Made by a program: the position numbers and the translations under genes. The notes beneath the pieces were generated by a model that worked only from the letters and a program-made list of their open reading frames with translations, made no database searches and had not been told where the DNA came from. Positions 40,961 to 50,383 of a stretch of 64,000 nucleotides of DNA are shown one piece after another. The stretch's first letter is position 1. Each line of letters starts with the position of its first letter. The DNA comes from an uncultured Lachnospiraceae bacterium (GTDB taxonomy: Bacteria; Bacillota; Clostridia; Lachnospirales; Lachnospiraceae), in the NCBI GenBank assembly GCA_946405625.1, contig CAMJHQ010000017.1:1-64000 (forward strand), in the 5' to 3' direction.

Positions 40961-41614
40961 TCAGCTCTTTCTGATCTTCTTTGACAGAAATCCACCGGAC
41001 TCCTGGATCAGCCATACCATTAGAACAAGTATTCCGACTGTTACCCAGAGCACATCCTTCTGATATCTGTAATAACCGTACTGAAGTGCGATAGCACCAA
41101 GTCCGCCTCCTCCGATAACTCCTGCCATTGCAGAATATCCGAGAACCGTAGCTATATTGATCGCAGCCCCCAGAATGAGTGACGGTCCTGCTTCAGGCAG
41201 GATAAAGTGAAATATAATAAAGAGCGGGCTGGCACCCATGGAGTTTGCTGCCTCTATAATCCCCGAAGGAACCTCATTAAGCGAAGATTCAACCATTCTC
41301 GCAACAATTGGTATTGTACCGATCGTAAGCGGTACAATTGATGCCTTGGTACCGATAGACGCACCTACTATAAATCTTGTAACCGGTATGAGCAGTACAA
41401 GAAGTATAAGAAATGGCAGCGACCTTGATAAATTTACAATCGCACCTACAACTGCATTTACCGCGCGGTTTTCATAAAGCCTTCCCTTTGACGTAGTATA
41501 TAGAAGGATTCCGAGAGGAAGCCCTATGATATACGCAAAAACAGATGAAAAAAGAGTCATCTGCAGAGTTTCAAAAATACCTTTGATTATCGAGTCTATA
41601 ATAAATTGATTCAT
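40961..41614 (-). CDS. metI: Methionine ABC transporter permease
   Basis: ETLQMTLFSSVFAYIIGLPLGILL; adjacent to metN. Confidence 0.92.
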   Translation of the reverse strand: MNQFIIDSIIKGIFETLQMTLFSSVFAYIIGLPLGILLYTTSKGRLYENRAVNAVVGAIVNLSRSLPFLILLVLLIPVTRFIVGASIGTKASIVPLTIGTIPIVARMVESSLNEVPSGIIEAANSMGASPLFIIFHFILPEAGPSLILGAAINIATVLGYSAMAGVIGGGGLGAIALQYGYYRYQKDVLWVTVGILVLMVWLIQESGGFLSKKIRKS

Positions 41615-41634
41615 GACGTCTCCTTTCCCGAATA

Positions 41635-42657
41635 CTAAACTACTGCAACATTAAGTCCCTTGGATGTGAAGTAATTCAGAACCGTATTCTGATCTTCCTT
41701 CTTCTCCGGGAGCTCAAGAACCATCTGTCCATAGCCTATTCCGCCGACACTCTTAGTATTTGCACTAAGTATATTGACCTTCTGACCTGTTTCAAGAGCA
41801 AGTCCGGCTATAAGCGGCTCATTTGCCGAATGTCCGTCAAACACCACTCTGATCAGCACGCTGTCAGGTCTGCTTCCCTCGATATTCTCATGAATCGAAC
41901 TTACATTCTGAGGAAATACAAGATTCTTTGCAGCTTCTGACTTAGGAGATGTAAAGATTTCCTGTACATTTCCGACCTCAGCCACCTTACCCTTATCTAT
42001 GATTGCAACTCTGTCACAAATCTTTTCAACAACAGTCATTTCATGCGTGATTATGATCACGGTAAGTCCTCTTGTCTTATTGATCATCTTCAGAAGTGTA
42101 AGTATCTCTTCCGTGATCTTCGGATCAAGTGCGGAAGTCGCCTCATCACAGAGAAGGACCTTCGGATCAACAGTAAGTGCTCTTGCTATCGCAACTCTCT
42201 GTCTCTGTCCACCGGAAAGCTGTGCAGGATAACTGTCAGCCTTTTCTTCAAGTCCTACTACTCTAAGCATTTCGAGCGCTATATTCTTACGCTCTTTTCT
42301 GCCGACCTTAGCTATCTTAAGCGGTATCATTACATTTTCCAGGACTGTTTTCTGATTAAGCAGATTAAAGCCCTGAAATATCATTGAAATAGATCTTCTG
42401 ACAGCTCTTAATTCAGCCGGCTTCAGGCTTCCGATATCGATACCGTTAAAATTAACAGTTCCGTAAGACACTTCTTCAAGTCTGTTAAGAGTTCTCACAA
42501 GCGTGGACTTTCCTGCACCACTCATTCCGATTATTCCGAATATCTCTCCTTCATATATCTTCAGATTGATGTCATCCAAAGCTTTGAATTCCTTTCCTTC
42601 ATTCAGGAAAACCTTGGATACATTCTCCAGTTCATATACTGCTTTTTTCTCTTCCAT
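41635..42657 (-). CDS. metN: Methionine ABC transporter ATP-binding protein with C-terminal NIL-like domain
   Basis: GMSGAGKSTLVRTLNRLEEVSYG, LSGGQRQRVAIARAL. Confidence 0.94.
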   Translation of the reverse strand: MEEKKAVYELENVSKVFLNEGKEFKALDDINLKIYEGEIFGIIGMSGAGKSTLVRTLNRLEEVSYGTVNFNGIDIGSLKPAELRAVRRSISMIFQGFNLLNQKTVLENVMIPLKIAKVGRKERKNIALEMLRVVGLEEKADSYPAQLSGGQRQRVAIARALTVDPKVLLCDEATSALDPKITEEILTLLKMINKTRGLTVIIITHEMTVVEKICDRVAIIDKGKVAEVGNVQEIFTSPKSEAAKNLVFPQNVSSIHENIEGSRPDSVLIRVVFDGHSANEPLIAGLALETGQKVNILSANTKSVGGIGYGQMVLELPEKKEDQNTVLNYFTSKGLNVAVV

Positions 42658-42737
42658 ATTTTCCTCCCTCTGTTTTTACCAAAAGTCATACCCATCGATA
42701 ATTCATATTCTTAACTACGTTATTGATGATGTAGCAT

Positions 42738-42757
42738 ACTATAGCGGTTGCTATAGT
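42738..42757. promoter_or_regulatory. Palindrome upstream of metN
   Basis: ACTATAGCGGTTGCTATAGT. Confidence 0.55.
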
Positions 42758-42788
42758 CAAAAACAATTACGGATAATTTATATGTAGC

Positions 42789-42805
42789 TATAGTTTGAAA
42801 CTATA
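42789..42805. promoter_or_regulatory. Second palindrome upstream of metN
   Basis: TATAGTTTGAAACTATA. Confidence 0.5.
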
Positions 42806-42893
42806 CCAATTATTTATTCCCTTACAGACAGATCATTTACAATAAGTATTCAGACTGAATCCTCATGATTTACCTGATCCTTCAAAATACAAA

Positions 42894-42925
42894 CCGGATA
42901 ATCCGATACTCATCAGATTATCCGG
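42894..42925 (-). terminator. Terminator downstream of the CMD-family gene
   Basis: CCGGATAATCcgatactcatcaGATTATCCGG. Confidence 0.65.
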
Positions 42926-43017
42926 CTCTTATAGAAGGGGTATGACAAACTATTATAATGGGTACATTCCTTGGAATGTTTAAAACCATGAATACATTTA
43001 ATCGATAATACGATTTA

Positions 43018-43572
43018 TTACTTAATATTCTCTCTCCATGTCTGAGGCTTGAACTCATTGATTATCGGGAGAAGTCTCTTATCAACGTCAATCTTAAGGA
43101 TTGAGTTGAAGTTGTTTGTTGCGATCATCTGTCCTGCGAATCCGACGATTACAACGATTTCCTGATCATTCCAGAACTTTCTGAGTCTGTCGAAGATCTC
43201 ATCTGAAACTGCTGTAGGATTCTTTACTGCCTGCTGTCCGAGCTCTGCAAGTACCTGCTCCTTCTCATCATATTCGAGATTTGCGGGGTCAAGTCCGAGG
43301 CCCTTAACGTCACTGATGAAAAACAGTGAGCACAGCTGGCATGAATTTGTTGTAGAGATTGAATGTGCATAGAGGATTGCATCCTTCTCACCGATTACCT
43401 CTACAAGTCTGTTCCAGGATGTATACCATCCCATATATGCATCATAGGTAGCTGCATCATTCAGAAGGCCTGCCTTCATATTTGTAACTGCATTTCTACC
43501 TGCGAGCTCCTCGTATCTTTCCTTTTCTGCTCCACTTGTTTCCTCAAGTGTAAGTAACTTAACTCTTGCCAT
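43018..43572 (-). CDS. Carboxymuconolactone decarboxylase/AhpD-like protein
   Basis: DAILYAHSISTTNSCQLCSLFFISDV (CxxC near His). Confidence 0.75.
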   Translation of the reverse strand: MARVKLLTLEETSGAEKERYEELAGRNAVTNMKAGLLNDAATYDAYMGWYTSWNRLVEVIGEKDAILYAHSISTTNSCQLCSLFFISDVKGLGLDPANLEYDEKEQVLAELGQQAVKNPTAVSDEIFDRLRKFWNDQEIVVIVGFAGQMIATNNFNSILKIDVDKRLLPIINEFKPQTWRENIK

Positions 43573-43713
43573 TTTTCATTTCCTCCGTTGTTATATATTT
43601 TTTTGAAATCTCCCATCCGATCCTTCCATTTTCCGGATGCTCATTGATTTCTTTTGATGTACAAATATTACTTCGTTTTTGACGTTCTGTAAAATACCTA
43701 GAACCAATAGTCT

Positions 43714-43734
43714 GTTATAAGCATTACCTATAAC
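43714..43734. promoter_or_regulatory. GTTATAG-N7-CTATAAC-type palindrome upstream of the CMD-family gene
   Basis: gttataagcattacctataac. Confidence 0.65.
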
Positions 43735-43738
43735 CGAA

Positions 43739-44779
43739 TCACTTAACTTCCTGATACAGTTTATCGGTAAATTCCTGTGGATTACCTTCCAGATAGCCTA
43801 TATTCTTTAACTCCTCAGCGAAATATAACACATCACCCTTTACATCATGCGATCCGGATGTTTCAGGAGTTTCATATTCATAATCAGCTATAAGAGTTTT
43901 CGCAATCTCCTTATCCTCTACCTCTGAATAATTACCTTTTACGATTATATCCAGTGCTTCCTCAGGATTCTCATTAATCCATTTCTGAGCCTTCAAAACT
44001 GCATTATAAAGAGCCTTGATCTCTTCCGGATTCTCATTAAGTACCTTTGTAGATGCATAATAGAAGCAGCAGTATCTGCCTGCAAAAGGTTCATCCTTAC
44101 TGATATCTACAAGTACCTTAGCCTTTCCGGACGCTTCAGCTATATCTCCCAGCGGATCCCATATAGCGGCTACATCTATATCTCCGTTATACAGTGCTTC
44201 AAGCTCAAGGTTTCCGTCCGAGTATGGAAGAAATGTAACCTCTCCCTTTTCCTGCTTTGCTGATACGCCGTTTTCCTCCAGCCATACACTTGCAACCTGG
44301 AATGTTGTTCCACCTACTTCATCAACACCGATCTTAAGACCTTTAAGACTGGACGGATCTGTCGTGCTTGCAGGAAGATCTGAATCATTTCTAACAACAA
44401 GCTTTATACATCCATAATGCATTCCGCCGATAACCTTCATATCTATGCCCTGCTCAGCTGATGAAAAGAACTGGAAATCACCGTTTACAAAAGGAACATT
44501 TCCATTGTTTAATCCTATTTTTCTGGTTTCGAAATCCGCTGCCGTAAGGTTAGCATCGATTCCTTCTTCAGCAAAGAAACCCTTCTCATAAGCTATATAT
44601 ATCGGTGCACCGCAGAGTGAGCCGTCAAGTGCCGGAATATCTATCTTTCCAAACTTATATTCCGTCTCCGAAGCAGCAGATGTGGCAGACTGTGTCGATC
44701 CGCCTGAGTTACCGCATCCTGTAAGTGATGCTGCAAAAAGTGCAGCCGCAAGAAAAATTGATAATACTTTCTTTCTCAT
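43739..44779 (-). CDS. NitT/TauT-type ABC substrate-binding lipoprotein
   Basis: Lipobox LTGCG; APIYIAYEKGFFAEEGIDANL. Confidence 0.9.
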   Translation of the reverse strand: MRKKVLSIFLAAALFAASLTGCGNSGGSTQSATSAASETEYKFGKIDIPALDGSLCGAPIYIAYEKGFFAEEGIDANLTAADFETRKIGLNNGNVPFVNGDFQFFSSAEQGIDMKVIGGMHYGCIKLVVRNDSDLPASTTDPSSLKGLKIGVDEVGGTTFQVASVWLEENGVSAKQEKGEVTFLPYSDGNLELEALYNGDIDVAAIWDPLGDIAEASGKAKVLVDISKDEPFAGRYCCFYYASTKVLNENPEEIKALYNAVLKAQKWINENPEEALDIIVKGNYSEVEDKEIAKTLIADYEYETPETSGSHDVKGDVLYFAEELKNIGYLEGNPQEFTDKLYQEVK

Positions 44780-44838
44780 TGTTTTATCTCCTGTAAATCA
44801 TCTTCAGAATAAACTGAAGTTTATATTTTTAGACGATA

Positions 44839-44858
44839 ATATAACATAAACCTATAAC
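44839..44858. promoter_or_regulatory. GTTATAG-like palindrome upstream of the substrate-binding protein
   Basis: atataacataaacctataac. Confidence 0.5.
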
Positions 44859-44923
44859 CGTCTAATTCGTAAATGTTATCGTTAATTATAGTTTTTCTTT
44901 ATACCCTCAGTGACGGATCCGCG

Positions 44924-45628
44924 TCACTTTATTTCATTCAGCTTCCCGTCTTTAAGCAGAAATCTGTTGTCTGCCCTCTTCGCAAGTTCTTCATCATGAG
45001 TTACGACAATAACCGTAATCCCCGATTCTGTCATCTCTCTAAATGCCTTTCCGATAACTTCCCTATTCTGTCTGTCCAGGTCATTTGTCGGTTCATCCGC
45101 CAAAACAATTTTGGGATTTGAATACATCGCCCTTGCAACTATCAGGCGTCTTAATTCCCCTCCGGAAATGTTCTCCGGATATTCATCCTTCAGATCCGTA
45201 AGACCCAGTCTTTCAGTCAGATACGATAATCTGATTTCGGAATTATCTTTGTTCTCTTTATTAAATACATCAACAAGCATTATATTTTCCGAAACGGTCA
45301 GCTCCGAAATGATTTCCTGCTGTTGGGGCATATAAACTATGTCATGTCTTCTAAGCTTTGCTCTTTCACTTTCCGTAAGAGAATGTATATCGATTACCGA
45401 ACCGGATTCGGAATCTTTATGATATATAACACTCCCTTCATCTATATCAGTTAATCCCGCAAGGATTCCGAGCAGGGTGGATTTTCCGCTTCCCGACTCG
45501 CCTTCTACAGCATTAAAGGATCCTTTCTCAACCTTCAGATTCAGACCATCAAGTACTGTCAATTCCCTGTTTCTGCGTTTATACTTCTTACTGACATTAT
45601 TTATTTCAAGAATACACATCTTACCCAT
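44924..45628 (-). CDS. MacB/LolD-type ABC ATP-binding protein
   Basis: GESGSGKSTLLGILAGL, ISGGELRRLIVARAM. Confidence 0.93.
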   Translation of the reverse strand: MGKMCILEINNVSKKYKRRNRELTVLDGLNLKVEKGSFNAVEGESGSGKSTLLGILAGLTDIDEGSVIYHKDSESGSVIDIHSLTESERAKLRRHDIVYMPQQQEIISELTVSENIMLVDVFNKENKDNSEIRLSYLTERLGLTDLKDEYPENISGGELRRLIVARAMYSNPKIVLADEPTNDLDRQNREVIGKAFREMTESGITVIVVTHDEELAKRADNRFLLKDGKLNEIK

Positions 45629-46805
45629 TCCTCCTCGCTGCTAATCCTCCGCTAAGCGGTCCGGAAATGATTCCCGCAAATGCAGTAATAGTAAAAAGTA
45701 TAAGGAGCGTTCCGGTTTTAGGTATCAGAAAAGGAATATTTACCGATGAAGAAATAAATGTCTTAAAAGGGAACAATATCAAAGCTGCAATAATAAGTCC
45801 TATAACACTCCCCGTAACACTGATTATCAGTGTTTCCTTAAGGATCAGATTTCTTATCTGCTTTTCGGTTGCTCCCACCATTCTCATAAGATCATATCTG
45901 TCCTTTCTTTCATTAACAGAAAGGCTGAATGTAACCTTCAGAATAATAAGAGTTAAGAGAAACAGCATACTGAGCAGAATATACAGGAGGACTTTAAATC
46001 CACCAAGCTCTGACTCAATTGAGTTTGTCATATTTCTGGTTTCTATGATCTGCAGTCCGTCTATCCTTGATCTGATATCATGCTTGACCTGTTCTGCAGA
46101 ATATCCGTCCTTCACTCTTACCATTATGGACGATATTCCTCTGTCGGGATTAATTCCTTCAGGAAATGTAAATCCTTTATTCTTTGCCGCATCGAAGAGT
46201 ATTCTGATAGTATCCATATTCGCAAATACAGCCTGATCAAGTCCTGTTCCCGTTTCTTCAAGCTCAGCAGAGACTTCAAAATATATGTCGAAAAATCTGA
46301 TACGTCCGTCTTCGGGAACATCAATATCACTTCCTACGATTATTTTGTTTTCTCCCAGAAGTCCCGTGCTGCTGCCGTGCATTTCTCTTATCCACGGATT
46401 AACTGTAAAATCCGTCGATTCATCGATTCCTATAAACTGAACAGGAATATCACAGCAGCCCTGATTTGACGAAGTAAGATAAAACTGTGCAGACATTCTG
46501 TCTATTCCTTCAATGCCGAGATTCTCAAGTTCTTCATAAGTATCTCTTTCCAGATAGAAATATCCCGGTTCTCCCTTTATAAGAATGCCCTCTGTGCTTC
46601 CTTCGTAGCCCAGAGGGACAATCATAAGATCAGCTCCCATTCTCTCACCCAGACATCTGATCCCATTCTTTAGACTGGCTAAAATGATAGAGCCTGTCAG
46701 AAGGCTGAAACATAAAACTGCAACTATAACAACCGTTCCTGCAAATCTTTTCTTCTTTCTTTTTATAAATGAATTTATAACTCTGATATCATTGAGGCTG
46801 TTCAT
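45621..46805 (-). CDS. FtsX/MacB-type ABC permease
   Basis: Large periplasmic loop between TM1 and three C-terminal TMs; overlaps the ATPase. Confidence 0.88.
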   Translation of the reverse strand: MNSLNDIRVINSFIKRKKKRFAGTVVIVAVLCFSLLTGSIILASLKNGIRCLGERMGADLMIVPLGYEGSTEGILIKGEPGYFYLERDTYEELENLGIEGIDRMSAQFYLTSSNQGCCDIPVQFIGIDESTDFTVNPWIREMHGSSTGLLGENKIIVGSDIDVPEDGRIRFFDIYFEVSAELEETGTGLDQAVFANMDTIRILFDAAKNKGFTFPEGINPDRGISSIMVRVKDGYSAEQVKHDIRSRIDGLQIIETRNMTNSIESELGGFKVLLYILLSMLFLLTLIILKVTFSLSVNERKDRYDLMRMVGATEKQIRNLILKETLIISVTGSVIGLIIAALILFPFKTFISSSVNIPFLIPKTGTLLILFTITAFAGIISGPLSGGLAARRNG

Positions 46806-47265
46806 CTAATATCACTCTTCCGTCATTTGATTTCAGCAGCTGATATATAAGTCCGATAACTCCGCTGATTCCGACTATTGCTCCTATGATGATCAGTGCA
46901 GGTCTTGTAACCATATTGCAGTGCATATGTGCACTATTGCAAACACCGATAATAAAAGTAGGGATACCGATAGTCACAATTCCGATTGCTATTCTGAGTA
47001 AGGTCAGGAACTTATACAGCTTACCCGAATCACTCTCACCGGCTTTGATCTGTGAAATGATCGAAACAAGACTTACTGCAATCAAAAGAATACCGGTAAT
47101 CAATGATGCTGCGGGGATTCCATGACATACCGCTCCGCTGTCCATACCCATTCCACCCATATCGGATGCCATACCCATGTCTCCGCATACATGCAAAAAT
47201 GTATAAGGGCCTATCGCAATTATCAATCCCGCAATTATTCCAACTATATCAATTACCTTTTTCAT
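46789..47265 (-). CDS. DUF4418 membrane protein with Met/His/Cys-rich loops
   Basis: HVCGDMGMASDMGGMGMDSGAVCHG and CNSAHMHCNMV; start at MKKVIDIVG. Confidence 0.75.
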   Translation of the reverse strand: MKKVIDIVGIIAGLIIAIGPYTFLHVCGDMGMASDMGGMGMDSGAVCHGIPAASLITGILLIAVSLVSIISQIKAGESDSGKLYKFLTLLRIAIGIVTIGIPTFIIGVCNSAHMHCNMVTRPALIIIGAIVGISGVIGLIYQLLKSNDGRVILDEQPQ

Positions 47266-47290
47266 AACAAACCTTTCATTACTATATTTA

Positions 47291-48094
47291 TTATATTGAA
47301 TATTCCGGCATAGGAAGTTCTGACGCAAGATGAAACTTTTCCAAAAGCTTCTTTCTCAGATCAGTATAATCCGGGCCGTTTCTGTATCGAGGATGATGCA
47401 TATTAACCTCGATGATCTCACTTATTCTTCCGGGTCTCGGTGTCATGATTACAATTCTGTCGGATAAGTACAGTGCCTCATCCACATCATGTGTTACAAG
47501 GATCATCGTAGCTCCCGTTTCTTTTCTTATTTCAAGAATCTTATCCTGCAGATCGGCTCTGGTAAAATTATCCAGCGCTCCCATCGGTTCATCCAGAAGC
47601 AGGACCTCCGGATCATTGATAAGAGATCTCGCTATCGCAACTCTCTGAGCCATTCCACCGCTTATCTGATGAGGATAAGCATTTTCAAAACCTTTAAGAC
47701 CCACCATCTCTATATATTCAGGAATACGGTCTTTGTTTTCTTTATAAACATGTCTTGCTTTCAGACCTGCAGCTATATTCTGTTCAACAGTCAGCCATTC
47801 AAACAGTCCACCCTGCTGGAAAACATATCCTCGCTTGGGATCTGCACCTTTAATCTCTTCGCCCGCCAGCGTAAGTGTTCCCGTCTGGGGCTTATCAAGA
47901 CCGGCTATCAGTCTCAGAAGTGTTGTTTTACCGCATCCCGAAGCACCTATTATGGAAATGAATTCTCCTCTCTTAACTTCGAGATTTACATTTGATAAAG
48001 CAACTGTCTCGTTTTCTCCGTCCTTATAGATTCTGTTCACATCTTCTATTTTCAGGATGATATCATTAATATTTTCAGTCTTGTCACTACTCAT
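47291..48094 (-). CDS. NitT/TauT-type ABC ATP-binding protein
   Basis: GASGCGKTTLLRLIAGLDKPQTG, LLDEPMGALDNFTRADLQ. Confidence 0.94.
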   Translation of the reverse strand: MSSDKTENINDIILKIEDVNRIYKDGENETVALSNVNLEVKRGEFISIIGASGCGKTTLLRLIAGLDKPQTGTLTLAGEEIKGADPKRGYVFQQGGLFEWLTVEQNIAAGLKARHVYKENKDRIPEYIEMVGLKGFENAYPHQISGGMAQRVAIARSLINDPEVLLLDEPMGALDNFTRADLQDKILEIRKETGATMILVTHDVDEALYLSDRIVIMTPRPGRISEIIEVNMHHPRYRNGPDYTDLRKKLLEKFHLASELPMPEYSI

Positions 48095-49080
48095 TTCAGC
48101 ACTCCTTTCTGCCAGCGAAGCATTCGTTTCTGCAGCAGCTCAATAAGGTTTGTAATTATGCTGAAAAGCACTGCCATAACTATAATTGCCGCAAACACCT
48201 TATAATATGCACTCCATACCTTTGATGCATTGATGTAATAACCCAGTCCTCCCGGCTGACCCATCATCTCAGCCATTACAAGTGTTGTAAACGCATATCC
48301 ATTTGCAGTTGTAATTCCTGTAAAAATCTGTGGAAGTGCATGTGGTATTGCAACATGAAATACGAGATACCATTCGTTTCCACCCAGAGTTCTTCCGGCC
48401 TCAAACTGAGTTTTCGGTGTACTCTCAACTCCGGCTGCCGTAAGTGTAGCTACAAGTATCCATACAACTACAGCAATAAGGAAAACGGCTGCCGAGAAAG
48501 GATTAGGCAGAAGTGTAAGTGCAAAAGGCATCCATGCAACAGCCGGTATGACACCCAGCACCTTAAGGATCGGACTTATCCAATAGCTTACTTTCGGGAA
48601 CCATCCTACAAGAACTCCCGTAATGATACCTGCTACAGTTCCGCTAAGGAATCCGACCAGATACAGTCTGAGTGAGTAAAGTGTATTCTGAAGAACAAAA
48701 TCACCTTCTGCGACAAAAGCCTCCATTATTCCGGCTGGTCCCGGAAAAAACGGCTGTGTCAGTATCTGATATTTGGTACCCAGAATATCCCATAATAACA
48801 GGAGTATTCCCATAACAAATCTGAATTTAACAGCATTCTGATATTTCTTTCTTCTTTCCTTTGAACGCCAATCGATTATACCTACCACGATATAAAGGAG
48901 AATCAATACGTAAAGAAGTATTCTATATGCCTGATTGCTGTTTATTTCAGTACCAAAAATGATATGAGGTTCAAACTTTACCCCTTCACTCTTCTGCGGT
49001 ATAAGAATGTTTAATACCGCAGCCAGAGCAAATCCCAGAACCGTAAATATAATTGATAATATATACTTTGTCTTCTTCAT
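48091..49080 (-). CDS. NitT/TauT-type ABC permease
   Basis: LRLYLVGFLSGTVAGIITGVLVGWFP...AVAWMPFALTLL. Confidence 0.92.
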   Translation of the reverse strand: MKKTKYILSIIFTVLGFALAAVLNILIPQKSEGVKFEPHIIFGTEINSNQAYRILLYVLILLYIVVGIIDWRSKERRKKYQNAVKFRFVMGILLLLWDILGTKYQILTQPFFPGPAGIMEAFVAEGDFVLQNTLYSLRLYLVGFLSGTVAGIITGVLVGWFPKVSYWISPILKVLGVIPAVAWMPFALTLLPNPFSAAVFLIAVVVWILVATLTAAGVESTPKTQFEAGRTLGGNEWYLVFHVAIPHALPQIFTGITTANGYAFTTLVMAEMMGQPGGLGYYINASKVWSAYYKVFAAIIVMAVLFSIITNLIELLQKRMLRWQKGVLK

Positions 49081-49082
49081 TT

Positions 49083-50381
49083 TTACAATCCCGCAGCTTC
49101 AAACGCCTGCTGAAGATCTTCGATCAGATCCTCGACATCTTCCAGTCCGAGCGATAATCTAATAGTTTCATCTTGAATATCGGCCGCATTCTGAAGATCA
49201 GGATTAAGTTCCGTATGTGTTGTCGTGGATGGATTTATAATGAGAGATTTAGCATCTCCTATATTTGCCTGAAATCCCCAGACCTTAACAGCTTCAAGGA
49301 ATTTAGTCCTCTGCTGAATATCCCCCTTAAGACCGAAGGATAAAACTCCACCCGCTCCCTTTGGAAAATACTTTTCAGCAAGTGCTTTATACTTATTTCC
49401 TTCTGCAGACGGATGCTTTACCCAGAGAACTTCTTTACCTATTCTGGACTCCAGATATTTAACAACCTTTTCTGCATTATCTACCTGCTTCTGAATTCTT
49501 TCCGACAAAGTCTCTAGTCCGAGAAGAACCAGATAACCGCTGAACGGAGCAAGAGCTGCTCCAAGATAGTTAAGATGAATTCCTCTTATTCTTCCTGTAA
49601 ACGGTCCGTCAGGGAAAACATCAAGATAGCTTCTTGATTCACCCTGCTGACTTCTAAGGAAATATGGTGTATCTCTGAACTGAGGGAATTTATCACTATC
49701 GAAATTAAAGCTGTTGTTCTCAATGATAACGCCCGCTATTACATTTCCATGACCTGAAAGTCCTTTGGTTGCGGAATATACTACAATGTCAGCACCAAAC
49801 TCAAAAGGATTCAGAAGATAAGGTGTTGCAAGCGTATTATCAACTATGAGCGGTATGCCCGCCTTATGAGCAACCTCTGCTATTGCTTCAATATCAAGGA
49901 TAGTAGCATTCGGATTTGTCAGGCTTTCAATATATATAACCTTTGTATCCGGTTTAATAGCTCTTTCAAAACTTGATACATCATCAGGGTCGTTTACAAT
50001 ATCAAATTCAACATTACTCTCCCTGAAAACCTGAGTTAAGCTGTCGAGCGCACCTCCATAGAGACGAGGTGTTGTAAGAATCCTTCCGCTTCCTGCTGTA
50101 ACATTAAGCAGTGAATATGTAACAGCTGCCATTCCGGATGCCAGCGAAACCGCTGCAGTAGCATCATGAAGTTCAACAAGTCTTCCTTCGAGAACATCTG
50201 TAGTCGGATTTGAAAGTCTTGTATAAAGCGGATCCCAACTATCAAATGCAAAAAGATCATCAGATCTGGCTACTGTTCCGAGTTCAAATGCAGCTGTTGC
50301 ATAAATCGGAACCGAAACAGCATAATTATGGTCAGCCGGATTATATCCTGCATGTAATTTTTTTGTATCAAAACGTGCCAT
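49083..50381 (-). CDS. O-acetylhomoserine aminocarboxypropyltransferase (sulfhydrylase)
   Basis: FDTKKLHAGYNPADHNYAVSVPIYATAAFELG, VYSATKGLSGHGNVIAG. Confidence 0.93.
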   Translation of the reverse strand: MARFDTKKLHAGYNPADHNYAVSVPIYATAAFELGTVARSDDLFAFDSWDPLYTRLSNPTTDVLEGRLVELHDATAAVSLASGMAAVTYSLLNVTAGSGRILTTPRLYGGALDSLTQVFRESNVEFDIVNDPDDVSSFERAIKPDTKVIYIESLTNPNATILDIEAIAEVAHKAGIPLIVDNTLATPYLLNPFEFGADIVVYSATKGLSGHGNVIAGVIIENNSFNFDSDKFPQFRDTPYFLRSQQGESRSYLDVFPDGPFTGRIRGIHLNYLGAALAPFSGYLVLLGLETLSERIQKQVDNAEKVVKYLESRIGKEVLWVKHPSAEGNKYKALAEKYFPKGAGGVLSFGLKGDIQQRTKFLEAVKVWGFQANIGDAKSLIINPSTTTHTELNPDLQNAADIQDETIRLSLGLEDVEDLIEDLQQAFEAAGL

Positions 50382-50383
50382 AT

